In this document: piece by piece, positions 43,228 to 53,860 of the stretch | Position numbering within the stretch: position 1 is the stretch's first letter | How the letters are laid out: every line of letters starts with the position of its first letter | Program-made: the position numbers and the translations under genes | Origin: Anniella stebbinsi | Lineage: Eukaryota; Chordata; Lepidosauria; Squamata; Anniellidae | Direction: 5' to 3' | Length of the DNA stretch: 64,000 nucleotides | Assembly: GCA_029215795.1 (NCBI GenBank) | Contig: JARDYH010000003.1 | Location: 266,590,562 to 266,654,561, forward strand | The notes under the pieces: model-generated | The model's database searches: none | Seen by the model: only the letters and a program-made list of their open reading frames with translations | What the model was told of the DNA's origin: nothing

Positions 43228-43350
43228 AAGGGGACTCTGTTGGACTGCAACTCCCATAATTCCCAATCAGCATGTCCATTGGCCACGCTGACTGGAAATT
43301 ATGGGGGTTACAGTCCAACATACCTGGAAGGCACCAAGTTGGGGAGGTTT
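43228..43350. mobile_element. CTACAACTCCCAT-type foldback
   Basis: Arms TGTTGGACTGCAACTCCCAT and ATGGGGGTTACAGTCCAACA flank AATCAGCATGTCCATTGG. The outer end is CACCAAGTTGGGGAGG. Confidence 0.75.
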
Positions 43351-43904
43351 ACCTTGTACCGAGCCAAACCATCAGTCCATCAACCCAATGCTCTTCTCTG
43401 ACGGATGGAGGATCTCCAGGGTCTTCAGCAAAGGCCTTACCGAATCATTAAAAGTTGCCTTTTTAATTGTTTGGCCCCCATCAGGCTTTCGATGCACCCA
43501 CCACAAATGATCAACATAGGTAGGCCAAATTTAGTATTGCAACTCCTGCAGATTTATGTGCTGAGTCATTCTATCAACGTGTTTTTGGGTGGCTTCCCCA
43601 GCGCCATTCCGGAAACAAAATGGCATACAAGATTGTCAAATAAAAGAGAGAGAAAACATATTGATAACGGAAAGCCCTTGATGGAGATTTTTTTCCCCCA
43701 ATGATGTGGTTTTAATAATCTGTTAAAAATATATAAATAAAGAGTCCTTCAGGCAGGCAGTGGATGGGGTTGGCCTGTAGGAACCTGCCCCATTGCATGG
43801 CGACTCCTGGAGCTGTTCAGCCAGACAGCATCACAAAACTAAGCCAGTGACAGCCAACCCTGCTCGGAGGCCACATCCGGGGTGCGCATCCCCGCTGCAT
43901 TTTT
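43351..43904 (-). other. BCL11A: Proximal 3'UTR of the BCL11A alternative last exon (probable)
   Basis: This is the sequence immediately downstream of the S-isoform stop on the minus strand. It is repeat-poor down to about 43350. An ATTAAA poly-A signal variant lies near 43713 in complement (TTTAAT on plus), about 190 bases after the stops. No canonical AATAAA is seen on this strand before 38289. The real end of the transcript is not determined. Confidence 0.5.
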
Positions 43905-43988
43905 TCACATTCTCTCAGAATTTAAGCGTCCGTGAGCTTCCATCCGGAATTTGCCACACATCAGGCGTCCCCTGGGCGCTACGCCAAC
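43905..43988 (-). CDS. BCL11A: BCL11A alternative terminal exon, S-isoform reading frame
   Basis: Reached by splicing from the donor inside exon 4 after the codon at 59682, phase 0. It reads VGVAPRGRLMCGKFRMEAH and then GRLNSERM before TGA at 43905-43907. The human BCL11A-S ending, as I recall it, contains FGVVPRELKMCGSFRMEAR and ends LSSEKI, so the order GV-P-R-MCG-FRMEA-SE is conserved. The acceptor is a strong pyrimidine tract, TCCCCATCTTTTCTTTTTGTAG on the minus strand. The S protein keeps the N-terminal part and finger 1 but none of fingers 2-6. It shares every base with the L frame, shifted by one. Confidence 0.88.
   Translation of the reverse strand, partial: VGVAPRGRLMCGKFRMEAHGRLNSERM
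43915..43988 (-). CDS. BCL11A: BCL11A alternative terminal exon, L-isoform reading frame
   Basis: Reached from the donor at 58097/58096 in exon 4, which leaves one base of a codon (T), completed here to Cys. The frame reads WRSAQGTPDVWQIPDGSSR then TLKF and TGA at 43915-43917. The human L-isoform ending, as I recall it, has RRSTQRAQDVWQFSDGSSR and then ALKF, so the match is close in this frame also. The L protein therefore keeps fingers 1-3 and the acidic region and loses fingers 4-6. The exon start at 43988 is set by TTTTTGTAG/G. It lies 14.1 kb downstream of the L donor. Confidence 0.9.
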
Positions 43989-45206
43989 CTACAAAAAGAA
44001 AAGATGGGGACAGAGGGGAAAAAAGAAAGGTGTAATATGGACCGAAAGTCAAGAGCATTCCTGTTTACAATTAAGAGGATGCAACACACTGGGTGATTTG
44101 GGCACTCTAGTTGAGAATTTGCGACAGCCAAGATAACAAACTCCCATATTTTCTAGGCAGAGAAATGCAGCAGCCCCAATCCAGAACATGCAACTAGTCA
44201 CATACAACTACTAGTGGCTGCAGGTGGGATGCACATTGCCTCATTCACACAGCAAGATGTATCCAGCCAGTTGAATGGGCCGGACATGAGTACTGTCATG
44301 TGGATGCATTTCCGGATGTACATCTGCATCAGCTATTGCACATGAAAGTCCGCATCAACTTGTGAAGCTCCCTGGCTGGAACGAGGTCTTGGAGGCTAAC
44401 TGAACACATAACATAAGCATGAAAATAAACATCATCATCAAGTCAATGCAAGGTCTTTGTTGAGAAGCAATGTTGACATCCAATCCCACGAGATGCTCGT
44501 TTCACATGGAACTCGGGCGGATAGCCTTGTGCCCTTCATACTCTGCTGAGGTTGGCAAGAGCTGTGATTTGGAGGACAGTTTTGGAGAATCAGTCCATCT
44601 TCTGTTTCTTGTGCATGGGTCTTATCTCCAGTGACACTGACATGATGTGGTGGTTTTGTCCACAAAGACCACCAAATTCATTTGCACAAATAGCAGCATT
44701 TATTTGAGAGCAACAGTTGGCCATTTGTTGGGAATGAAGGATATTGTCCACAGATATGGCTGGAAGAAATGTTGAACTGTAGGGAAGACACATGGGAGAG
44801 TAGGTGTGCTGCATAGGTACCCTTTAGAAAAGCTGGAATGAACAGGTCCTTAATTACAGTCATTTTTCCTATAATAAGTTTTCAGTAAGTCATACTCTAG
44901 TGTCAATGGTCTATAAAGAAGTGGCCATGATCAAATACATCAAAACCTCCAGAACGTCCAACGAAGAACAATGAACCACATCTTTCAGAATTGATGACAT
45001 TCCTCCAGGCCATTTCTGATATGACATTACTATGGAATAGTTCTCATGCAAGGCTCACAATGGAAGGCTCTTCCATACCCCAAAAAAGTAAGGGGGAAGC
45101 TCTTTGAACATAGAAAACTAGTATGTTAAGCTAGAACATTGTCTGACATGCTAATTTTCTGTGAAGGGAATATATGTGCAAGCCAAAAGACATGAGAAAC
45201 AGGTAA
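43989..45206. other. BCL11A intron (exon 4 to alternative last exon), unassigned
   Basis: Intronic for L and S transcripts. 44930-45060 shares short words with 51540-51680 (CCACATCTTTCAGAATTGAT, CATTTCTGATATGACATTAC against CCACATCTTTCAGGATGGTG), which suggests an old unclassified repeat. No coding sequence was recognised. Confidence 0.45.
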
Positions 45207-45449
45207 GGTGGCCACGTATCCTATTTTACAGAGGACCATTCTCTACTTGATGGGCAGTCCATTCCAAGTCCAGTTAAACATGAAGAATCCTAAGAAGGAA
45301 GCGCGGGGGACCTAGTAAATTATTTCTAAAAGTGCATCTACGCACATAAATGAGCATATCCAAATTTTATGCAGATTTGTGTCATCTTTTGGGGGGAGGG
45401 GCATTAATGCATTTCCGCTTTTTCTGATGGCACGTAAGTGGACACCCTA
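45207..45449. mobile_element. DNA element related to the host of MITE copy 12
   Basis: GTGGCCACGTATCCTATTTT at the left and GTGGACACCCTAAAT at the right are roughly inverted termini; internal blocks match 27010-27060 and 27388-27480. Confidence 0.5.
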
Positions 45450-46450
45450 AATGAAAGCGAGTTGCAACAGAGGGTGAGGGAAGGACCCTGGTTTCTCTAG
45501 GTTTAAGGAGACCTTTGCTCATGGGGAAAACTTCTGCCAAGGTCTTCTTGATACTGGATGGTGATGGTGGTGGTGTAATGGAGGAGGAGGAACAGGAAGA
45601 AGGTTCATCTAGGAGAACTTGGCCAAGGTGAGTCTACACTGGTAGCTAAGTGGGAAACCCCTTGGGGAACAGACCTGGATTCTAACCCCAATGCACAACA
45701 GATTTGCGGGGTGGGGTGGGGTGTTTAACAAATTATACTCTCTCAACTTCAACTCTACTATACAATAAGAACAAAACCAGTAATCACATAGGGTGATCAT
45801 GATTAATGGTTATCTGGTCTGCGGTAGAAATTATTGTTAATCATAACTTAAACTGTAAGCGAGGAACGTTGACTGAGTGTAATTGAATTCCTAGATCTCA
45901 GGGATCTGTCTGCATGTTCTCCCCGGATGGACAAAACAAAAGGCATCCATTCACTTATTCTGAAACCATGACATTTCCAGACATCTTAAATGCATATTTT
46001 GTGCATTCATACCTTGATTATCCATAGAGATGAAGACAGACACATATGGCTCGACGTATTTATATATCACATTCTATACATGTGCAATGTAATGGAAACT
46101 TAAATAATGGCTGCAATTGTTTCATAGCTAGATGAACAGTTTTTACAGAAAAATGGAATCAGAAATCTCGACTGGGGTGCAGATAACTTTCATACAAACC
46201 AGTACAACAGAATGACATACAACTCTCTATGAACGTTTAGTGCCAATGGATGAAAAACAATAGCTCAGCCCATCCATACTGGGAGTTTTACTCCCAGAAG
46301 CACAGTACAATATAGATGGAGTTTATCTGGTGCCGCCATCTTGGTTTCAGCCATGACAAGCTAGATCTCAGATTCAGATTATGAAGTGGTGCAGCACACA
46401 CATGGCTCCCTCTCCATGTTCATAAGGTGAAGTATGATGAAGATGTTTCA
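45450..46450. other. BCL11A intron, unassigned
   Basis: No gene or clear repeat was recognised. Confidence 0.4.
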
Positions 46451-46786
46451 CAGGGGTGGGAAATCTCTCAGTCCAAGGGCCAAATTCAATTTCAGAGAAG
46501 TTCTCAGGGGCCATATTCCATTGGGGGATGAGGGTGAGGCCAAAATACAAAAAATACCAGTTATTGCCAATAACTAAGCCTTAGGAGGGGTATTTCAACC
46601 TTTTAGAATGGGAGGGGGGTCTGCACAAAAGATAGGTAACCATGAAACAATGGTTGGGTGAGAAGGGAATAGGGCCAGGGAAAAGGAAAGGGAAAGGGGG
46701 CAAGGCTGTCTTGGGAGCCAACAGGGCCAGACCAGAATCCCAAGAGGGATAAATTAGGTTCCCAGGCCTGAGGTTCTCCACCCCCG
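46451..46786 (+). mobile_element. hAT-like element, CAGCCCGAGGGCC family
   Basis: Starts CAGGGGTGGGAAATCTCTCA and ends GAGGTTCTCCACCCCCG, inverted termini of hAT type. Internal blocks AGTCCAAGGGCCAAATTC, AGAGAAGTTCTCAGGGGCC and AGCCTTAGGAGGGGTATTTC follow the family. Flanking octamers match poorly. Confidence 0.7.
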
Positions 46787-49700
46787 GTGTAGAGGCCTAT
46801 AAGGGCAGAAACTCAGTGTTATGTCTCCTTCATAAAATGGAGGTGGGGGGAGAGAGATCAAGTGAAATGGGCTAACCATATGGTGAGATTTCGGCATGGA
46901 GTTTTCAGCACGGATGGCTCATCTCACACACTACCTTAGCCCCACACCAAAAAGATGGCTGGTAAGTGTGTGAGTTGTCCCTGCATTGCAAAGGAAAACC
47001 TTCATGATCAAATACAGTTTCCTTGACAAGTCTCAACCTATTGAACATGTACATTGTCATCAGTCCCTCCATTGTGTAAAAAGGTGGAACATGACCCCTG
47101 GAGAAAATCCAAAGCAATACCATTGAAAAGTCCCCAAACCAAGTAAGCAATTTTTAATACCGCCAACACCATCCACTCCAAACATTCAAAATCATCATCA
47201 TCATCATCATCTGGAATTTGATCCCAGACCTGTCACAATAAAGCTCGTCCAACCCATTCTTCAGTGGGCTACACATGCTGGGCCATGTTGCTTCTGTATT
47301 TCCAAGGAACTATTTTAGAATAATCTTGTTTTTCTCCTCAGCTGTAATTGTTTGACAAAGACAGTTTAGCTGTACATGGGGAAAACCTTGCCTATTAGAA
47401 AGGATAAAGGAAGCCTGCAAGCAGCCACTCACCTAAGTCTCCTGTGGCGAGTTAAGAATAGGCTCCAAGTGACCAGACCGGCAAGCATTTTTATATTACA
47501 ATGTAATTAGTCCTTTTTTTCCTCTTCTTCTCCCTCCTTCCCAGTTTCAGTGTGCCACAAAATAAATAATAAACATTGGAAGTATAAGCAAGAGGTTAAT
47601 AAAAAAATGTTTGTGATTTAGAAATATCTTTGCAAAGCTAAAGCAGTAGAATGGTTGACTGATCAGAGGGTATTTTTTGTTCAGTGGCCCAATTCCGTGG
47701 TTCTCCAGGCATTGGACATCCTGAAGGAATAGGGGAGTTATGCCTAGTTCCTTGCCTAGAATGTTTTCCACACAAACAAATGCTTCTAGTCTATATGCCA
47801 CACCCTCGCTGGTACCCTGGAGGCAATCTATGCTAGCAGACCTACCCTCAAAAAGGGGGATATGACCCCATTTCTGGTGGAATGTCCCTGCCTACTCCGT
47901 CATTCTGCTGCTCTATGCCTTTCTCCCTTCCCATTTCCCCAACATAAACCAAAAGGAGGTTTTGAACAACAGTCCAATGCAAGAAGTATGGCCATTGTGG
48001 ACTGTAACGTGGACTATAATCAATCAGCACAGGGAACAAGCCCCATGACCATGGGGCTTTTCAGGATCATGTGATGATGACTCACCAGCATCCCCAAGCC
48101 TTGCAAAGTCCCCTGTAGATGGGACCTCAACATGGAAAGAGACACTGAACAGGGAGCCCTATGTGGTGAAGGAGGTTAACCTAAGACTTAAGCATTCTCT
48201 ACACCCGTGCTGCTTTCAGATGTGGCTAGAGCTGGAACTCCGTTACTTGCTTTGTTCATAAACTTTTATGTCAGTGGTAGAGGACAGACATGATGGTGAG
48301 GAAGGCAGATGTAGGAATTTAGATAAACCCAATGGATTCAGCAGTAGATGGAGAGAAGAAAGGGTGACATTTGGAAGTGTCGGAGAAGACACCAAGATGG
48401 CACGACATACACAATATGCTGGAAATAGTGCGGGAAAGGAAGCTACTGAAGGAGATCTTAAGATTGTAGACAGACTGAAGAACTGTGTTTGGGACAGTGG
48501 CAAGATACCTGGGAAGAAATGTTAGTAAGATTATGCTGAGGACTGAGATGAGGCAACAGGCTTGTGGCAGGAAGGTAAATGTGGGTGTTGTCCTCAGAAA
48601 GATGGTAAGCTAAAGCCAGAAATGTGAAGAGGGTTATCCAATGAGTTGCCACGTTGTAAGAGCAAGGTGGGGTGGGAAATCAAGAGTGGTTATCGGTTGG
48701 GCACTTAGAAACGTGGTTTTCTTAGAAAATAGAAAAGAGAAATTAGACCCCATTTTAAAGAAAAGAACCACGGATGAGAGGTGAGAGATCTAAGGCAACG
48801 AGGGAAGGACAGTGTTGCAGACATTCAATGATGAAAGAAAGTTGAGGATAGAAGAATTCATTGTTCCTGATTAATGGCAGGCCAGGTAAGTGCAAAGTGG
48901 CCTGTTAGATGCATTGAGAAACACTTATCTGAAAACTTAGCGGGGGTCAAAAAGCATTGATGGACAACAAATACATCACTCAGAACCAGTCTAGACAATG
49001 TGCTTGCCACGGGGATTGGCGTTCCCATGGTTAACTTCTCCTGCGTTGTTTTAGCACGATACTCCAGGTGAATCTGCAGTGTCATGTCGTGAGCATCCTT
49101 GCCCTCAATCTATATCAGTGGTACTTGCTGCAGAAAGAAACTGACAACGTCTGAACATATTGGCCCTGATTCACTGGCTGAGTTGTTCAACATTCAAACA
49201 AAACGGCCTGGGATTCGGGGCCACCAAAGCCCGTAGTGAGCATTGCCATCTAGACCCTGGCTCTTGCTTGGAGAGTTTGAAATGGGATGGAAACGTGGCA
49301 TTAGCAGGAATGAGTAGGTCCATGTTATTTTTTCGGGTTGATGGTAGCTTTGAACATGCTTCAGTGCAAAGGAGTGAAAGGAAAGAGGGGGATGTACAAT
49401 AAAACAGGGACAAGAGCACAAAACCATGTGTAGTGTCCAACACCGCTAGCGCCAATGACGTCACTCTAGCATAAGCCAACACTTGCGCAACATAACTAGC
49501 ACTTGCCAGCGCAAAGGTGGAAAATGGTGATTTGTCATCAAAATCCAGCAACACGGCAGTAGAATGGAGGGAATGTTTTAGCTACCACGCCACCGGGTTT
49601 TGGTGGTAAGTTGCCACTATTTCCTGATGCGCTAGCAGGCGCTAGTTACATTGCACGAGCATTGGTTTACACTAGCACAACTTCATTCGTGCCAGCACTG

Positions 49701-51297
49701 GGGCACTGTTGGCTATTACCGCGCTTCTGTTATTAAGCCCATATAGGGGGTTTCTAATTGCACAAAAAAGCTACACAGCTACTTTTGGATAGTACAGACA
49801 AACATCACTGCCGATGATTCTTGTGCAATAAAGCCGGCAATGTTTGCTTGTCATGTCTGGGAAAAGATATTGCCACAGGAAAGTGCGTGGGTACAGCCAA
49901 TGGCAGTCTCCCACCTGGGATCTTTTTAAGATATTGCAAACAACAACTGCCAGCCAACTAGAGAAAGAATTGGGCAAGTAACGAGCAGCGCTTGTTGACA
50001 ACATTCAAATCCTGGTCTCATTCACCTTAACAGCTACTCTGTGAGATTTACATTTTAGAGATGAAAATCCAACAACATGCCCAAGATGGCCCAATGAGCG
50101 CAAGTTGAGTTTTTGATACCCAGCCAACCATTGTGAGATTTGGGGCAGGAAGGAGAAAGCAAAAACTTGGATAGCCAAGGTCTTCTTCCATAAAAATAAA
50201 AAAAAACCCAGGAAGGAATGTAGAAATTGGAACACAACCGTAGCACAACTAAGACTGGAGAGTGCAAGAGAACAATGGAGATGGAAGACGAGGGATTTGA
50301 AGAAGACAGGAAATTAAATGGAAGCCAGGGAGAGGAAAGGGAAGGAGAGTAGACAACAGGGAACTAAGATGTAGCAGACTGGAAGACAGTGGGTAGTATC
50401 CAATGCTGCCCGACCACCTCGGCGTATTATGTTGTGCCAGCGGGACTTCCCACCGAAACAACAGGAAATTCGTACTTTCTAGAGCAACGCTTGAAATGAG
50501 CCAAAAATTCTCATTTCCAGAATGGCACAGCTCAGCAGAGTTCCTGTCTGAGAGCTCCACTAACCTGTACTGTTCTGTTAAGGAATGTTTTGGCTTGTTT
50601 CTGGGTGGTTTAGGAAGCACTAGCTTCCTGTTGTACCATTGGTGGGTGCACAGGCCGCATTGGATACTGCCCACTAGAATCTTGGGTCACCACATGAGGT
50701 AGGAGGTAGCCAGTGTCGCCGGTTGCATGAGGACAAATGGCAGAAAGGCGAGTCCCACAATTTTGATCCAGTGCTTTTCTTCCAGAGAGAAAGAGAATTC
50801 AGAAGGCAAGTTTATAAACACCATCCTAAAGGTGAGATTGACATGAAGTTGGGGATTAAGGTAGTGGCTTGAGAAAGTGACTGCAGCATGGTATTGTTTT
50901 TAGCAGCCATTCCCTCTCCAGGTCTGTGTGAGGGACCTCTTCAAGAGAATTCTCAGAATCCTCACCACACTACAATCTATGCATGACAGTTAGGCAGGCA
51001 TAAACCAATAGCAATGGGCAGCGTAGGCATGCCCAGAGAGATGTCTGATGGGACATTTTGCTCTCAAGGGTTGGCCCCCTCAGGGTTATACATATGGAAA
51101 AGTTTGATCAGAATGGGCCAACCACTGTCCTTGCCCTGAGATAATCCTGGTATAAATTGCATTCACAGAGCATTGGCTTTGTATGCATAAGGTTTAAGAT
51201 TCAATCCAGGCATTTTCACCTAATGTGTATCCGATAGCGTGTCTCTCTAGGACTTTAAAGAGCCACCGCCTGCCCATCGACAATAATGGTCTAGATC
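46787..51297. other. BCL11A intron, mostly single-copy, unassigned
   Basis: No exon or RNA gene was recognised. It contains a short (ATC)n run near 47191-47212. The low density of recognisable mobile elements contrasts with 2-43 kb. Open frames here (for example 49171-49554, minus) lack domains. Confidence 0.4.
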
Positions 51298-51392
51298 GGG
51301 CCTTCCCCAACCTGGTGTCTTCCAGATGTGTTGGACTGCAACTCCGGTAATTCCCAGCCACATCTGGAGGACACCAGGTTGAGGAAAGCTGG
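51298..51392. mobile_element. CTACAACTCCCAT-type foldback
   Basis: GCCTTCCCCAACCTGGTGTC, CCAGATGTGTTGGACTGCAA and the inverse ACATCTGGAGGACACCAGGT, TGAGGAAAGCTGG pair; the centre is shortened. Confidence 0.75.
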
Positions 51393-52351
51393 TCTTGATG
51401 GATTCATGGTCCAACTCCATTAGGCCAGGTTTGTGTCAAAAGTGCAGTCCAGGTGATGTTCATCTTCATATGTATGCATCTTTGGTACTCATTCTATGAG
51501 CCAACATTTTGCACAGCACTTGGCCCAGAGATACAGGGAAAGAGTGTGGAGGAAGCAGCATCAAGGCACAAACCAACACCACATCTTTCAGGATGGTGTA
51601 ACAACACAATATCACTCTAGTCTCTTGGGACACATGCTAGCAAAGGTGACCATTTCTGGTTCTCATGCAATGCAAATAGCTCATGATTGACCTAGTACAA
51701 TTGCGGCAACGTACACATGGGGCTCTGATGCTAGCTCAGCATGATGGATGAAACGATGGTCAGGGAAGTTCTCTGTTCAAATCCCACGCAGCCACAAATT
51801 TGGTAAATGGGCTTAAGAAAAACCTCTAGCACCTCAGCTCTCCAATCTACAATCCAGTGATAATAACAGTACTGGTCCACATGATGAAAGAATTACTAGG
51901 ATAATGTATGTGAAATGCCATGTGAACTAAGAAATATTGGATATTATTATCACTGATGTACATACAGAGGGCAGAATCCAACAAGCGACAACAGGATTTT
52001 CCACTCCACACCGCCAACCTCCATACCTCCAAAATTGGCTTCGAAAGCCCCTTCAAGCTTCTGGAGCAGATTTTGAGGGTGCGCAGGAGTGAAGGGAAAA
52101 TCACCACCGCTTCCGATTCTGCTGACAGAACCAGTTGTATCCGTGGAAAAACATAACTGAATTTCATCCAGAGCTCTGCACAAGCAGGGGCTCCGTCCTT
52201 CTCTTCCATGGCAGGTGAAGCTCCCCGCTAAAACGGGAATGTTCTCAGAGCTCTCCCAACAATGAAGGGCTCCTGCACAATACACGTTCTGTGGGCACAT
52301 CAAAAGTCTATGAGGCACAATATGTCATGTCTAATAGCACTCCTGCAACTG

Positions 52352-52353
<2 letters not shown>

Positions 52354-52385
<32 letters not shown>
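52354..52385. repeat. (AT)n microsatellite
   Basis: Sixteen AT dinucleotides are seen directly. Confidence 0.97.
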
Positions 52386-52387
<2 letters not shown>

Positions 52388-52747
52388 AAACCAATGTTTT
52401 CCCAGGGCTGGTCAGTAACTAAATTCCCCTTTCTCTGGCTTTAAAAGGAACTCTGCTATGCTCCCTGAAGCAACAAGTAGCGGACAGAACAACCGCAACA
52501 TTCGTTCTACTGGAAAAACCTGGGGCAGTGTGAGGTGGACGAGCATTTGCTGATGCGGTTTTAGAAATCATGCCGTTAATATAGTGTTGTTTATTCGGCT
52601 TGGCAGTGGACGGATGCTCAGTAAATATATAACTGATACAGTTTGGATCTTGAAGGTTTGTTGTGCGCAGATGGATAGTCAATGTTAAAGCTACCCATGC
52701 AAGAGCCCCAGTGTAAGCATTGGAGGGTGTAAATAAGAGTATCTCTT

Positions 52748-52892
52748 TAGGACGCAATCCTATACATGTTTAGACAGGGGGGGAAATCCTACAACTCCCA
52801 GCGTTCCCCATGCAGTATGGCTGGCTGGGGAATGCTGGGAGTTGTAGGACTTTTTGTTCTGTCTAGACATGTATAGGGATTGCATCCTTAGT
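52748..52892. mobile_element. Foldback element, GCAATCCTATACATG family
   Basis: Arms ACGCAATCCTATACATGTTT, AGACAGG, CCTACAACTCCCAGCGTTCC and the inverse GGGGAATGCTGGGAGTTGTA, CTGTCTAGACATGTATAGGG, ATTGCATCC pair over more than 55 bases. Same family as 40215-40345. Confidence 0.8.
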
Positions 52893-53860
52893 TACTTAAA
52901 ACAACTGATGTCTCTTAAGGTCAAAATAAAGCAACAAAAATGTTACTGAATTGACAGCAAGGTAACAATCCTGACGATTTTTTTAAAAAAAAGTTAAGTG
53001 AGAAATACGCAATTCTGTTACGCTAGGAAGAGCAAGAGACAATATCACAGAGGTATGTGTTTTTAATAAAGCGAAAAGATTCTGCAACATGCAGTATTCG
53101 TAAATCTTGACAACATATACAGACCTCTCAGGAGGAAAAATATATATATATATTTTATATATATGTAATCAGAACCAGAGTCCAGATATTTAAAGACAAT
53201 GTATACACAACGTTTTGATAAAACCTATCCATTGTACAGAATATATAAAAAAAGAACAGCAGCTCCTGTCCCGGCTTTTGTTCCGGCCGGACAAACTGTG
53301 TTAAAGAGGTTCCCCAAGTGGTTGGGCCAAGCTGCGCCTGATCAGGGGGATGCGCAATGCACACACCTATATGTGCTTCAATGCGCATGCATGCGCACCC
53401 GTGAGCAGTTTCTGCTTTTTGCTACAACACCACGTGACATAGCAGAGATCAGATATTTCCAATTCACCTATCACATTGGGCTTTCATTCGTTTTAAGGTT
53501 GGCAAGGAACAGCCGGGGGGGGGGGGGGGGTTGCCATGCAGGGAGGGAGTTGCATATTGTTTCACATCTGAGCTTGTTTGTGATTGTAGCAATGGTGCAA
53601 AACAGGAAGGGGAGAGGGCGTGGGTGAGAGTCCTTTTCACAAACGAAGATGAATGGCTTGGATGGTGCCGCCAATTCCTTCAACTTTTAGTCTTTACCTA
53701 GATGCATTCGTCAGAAAAAAATAGGGAACTGGGGGCCGGCGGCTGGGGGTTGTGGGAGGGAGATACATCCAGATGGAAAACAAAGATTCTCTTAGTTGGG
53801 GAAAAAATATCTTTGTCCTCAATATAAGACCAAAGACACTTTTTCCCCGGGGCAGAGCAT

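Noticed and set aside
51847..52318. Overlapping minus-strand open frames of 120 and 122 codons
   Set aside because: They have no recognisable domain, lie within the BCL11A intron, and two different frames are open over the same bases.
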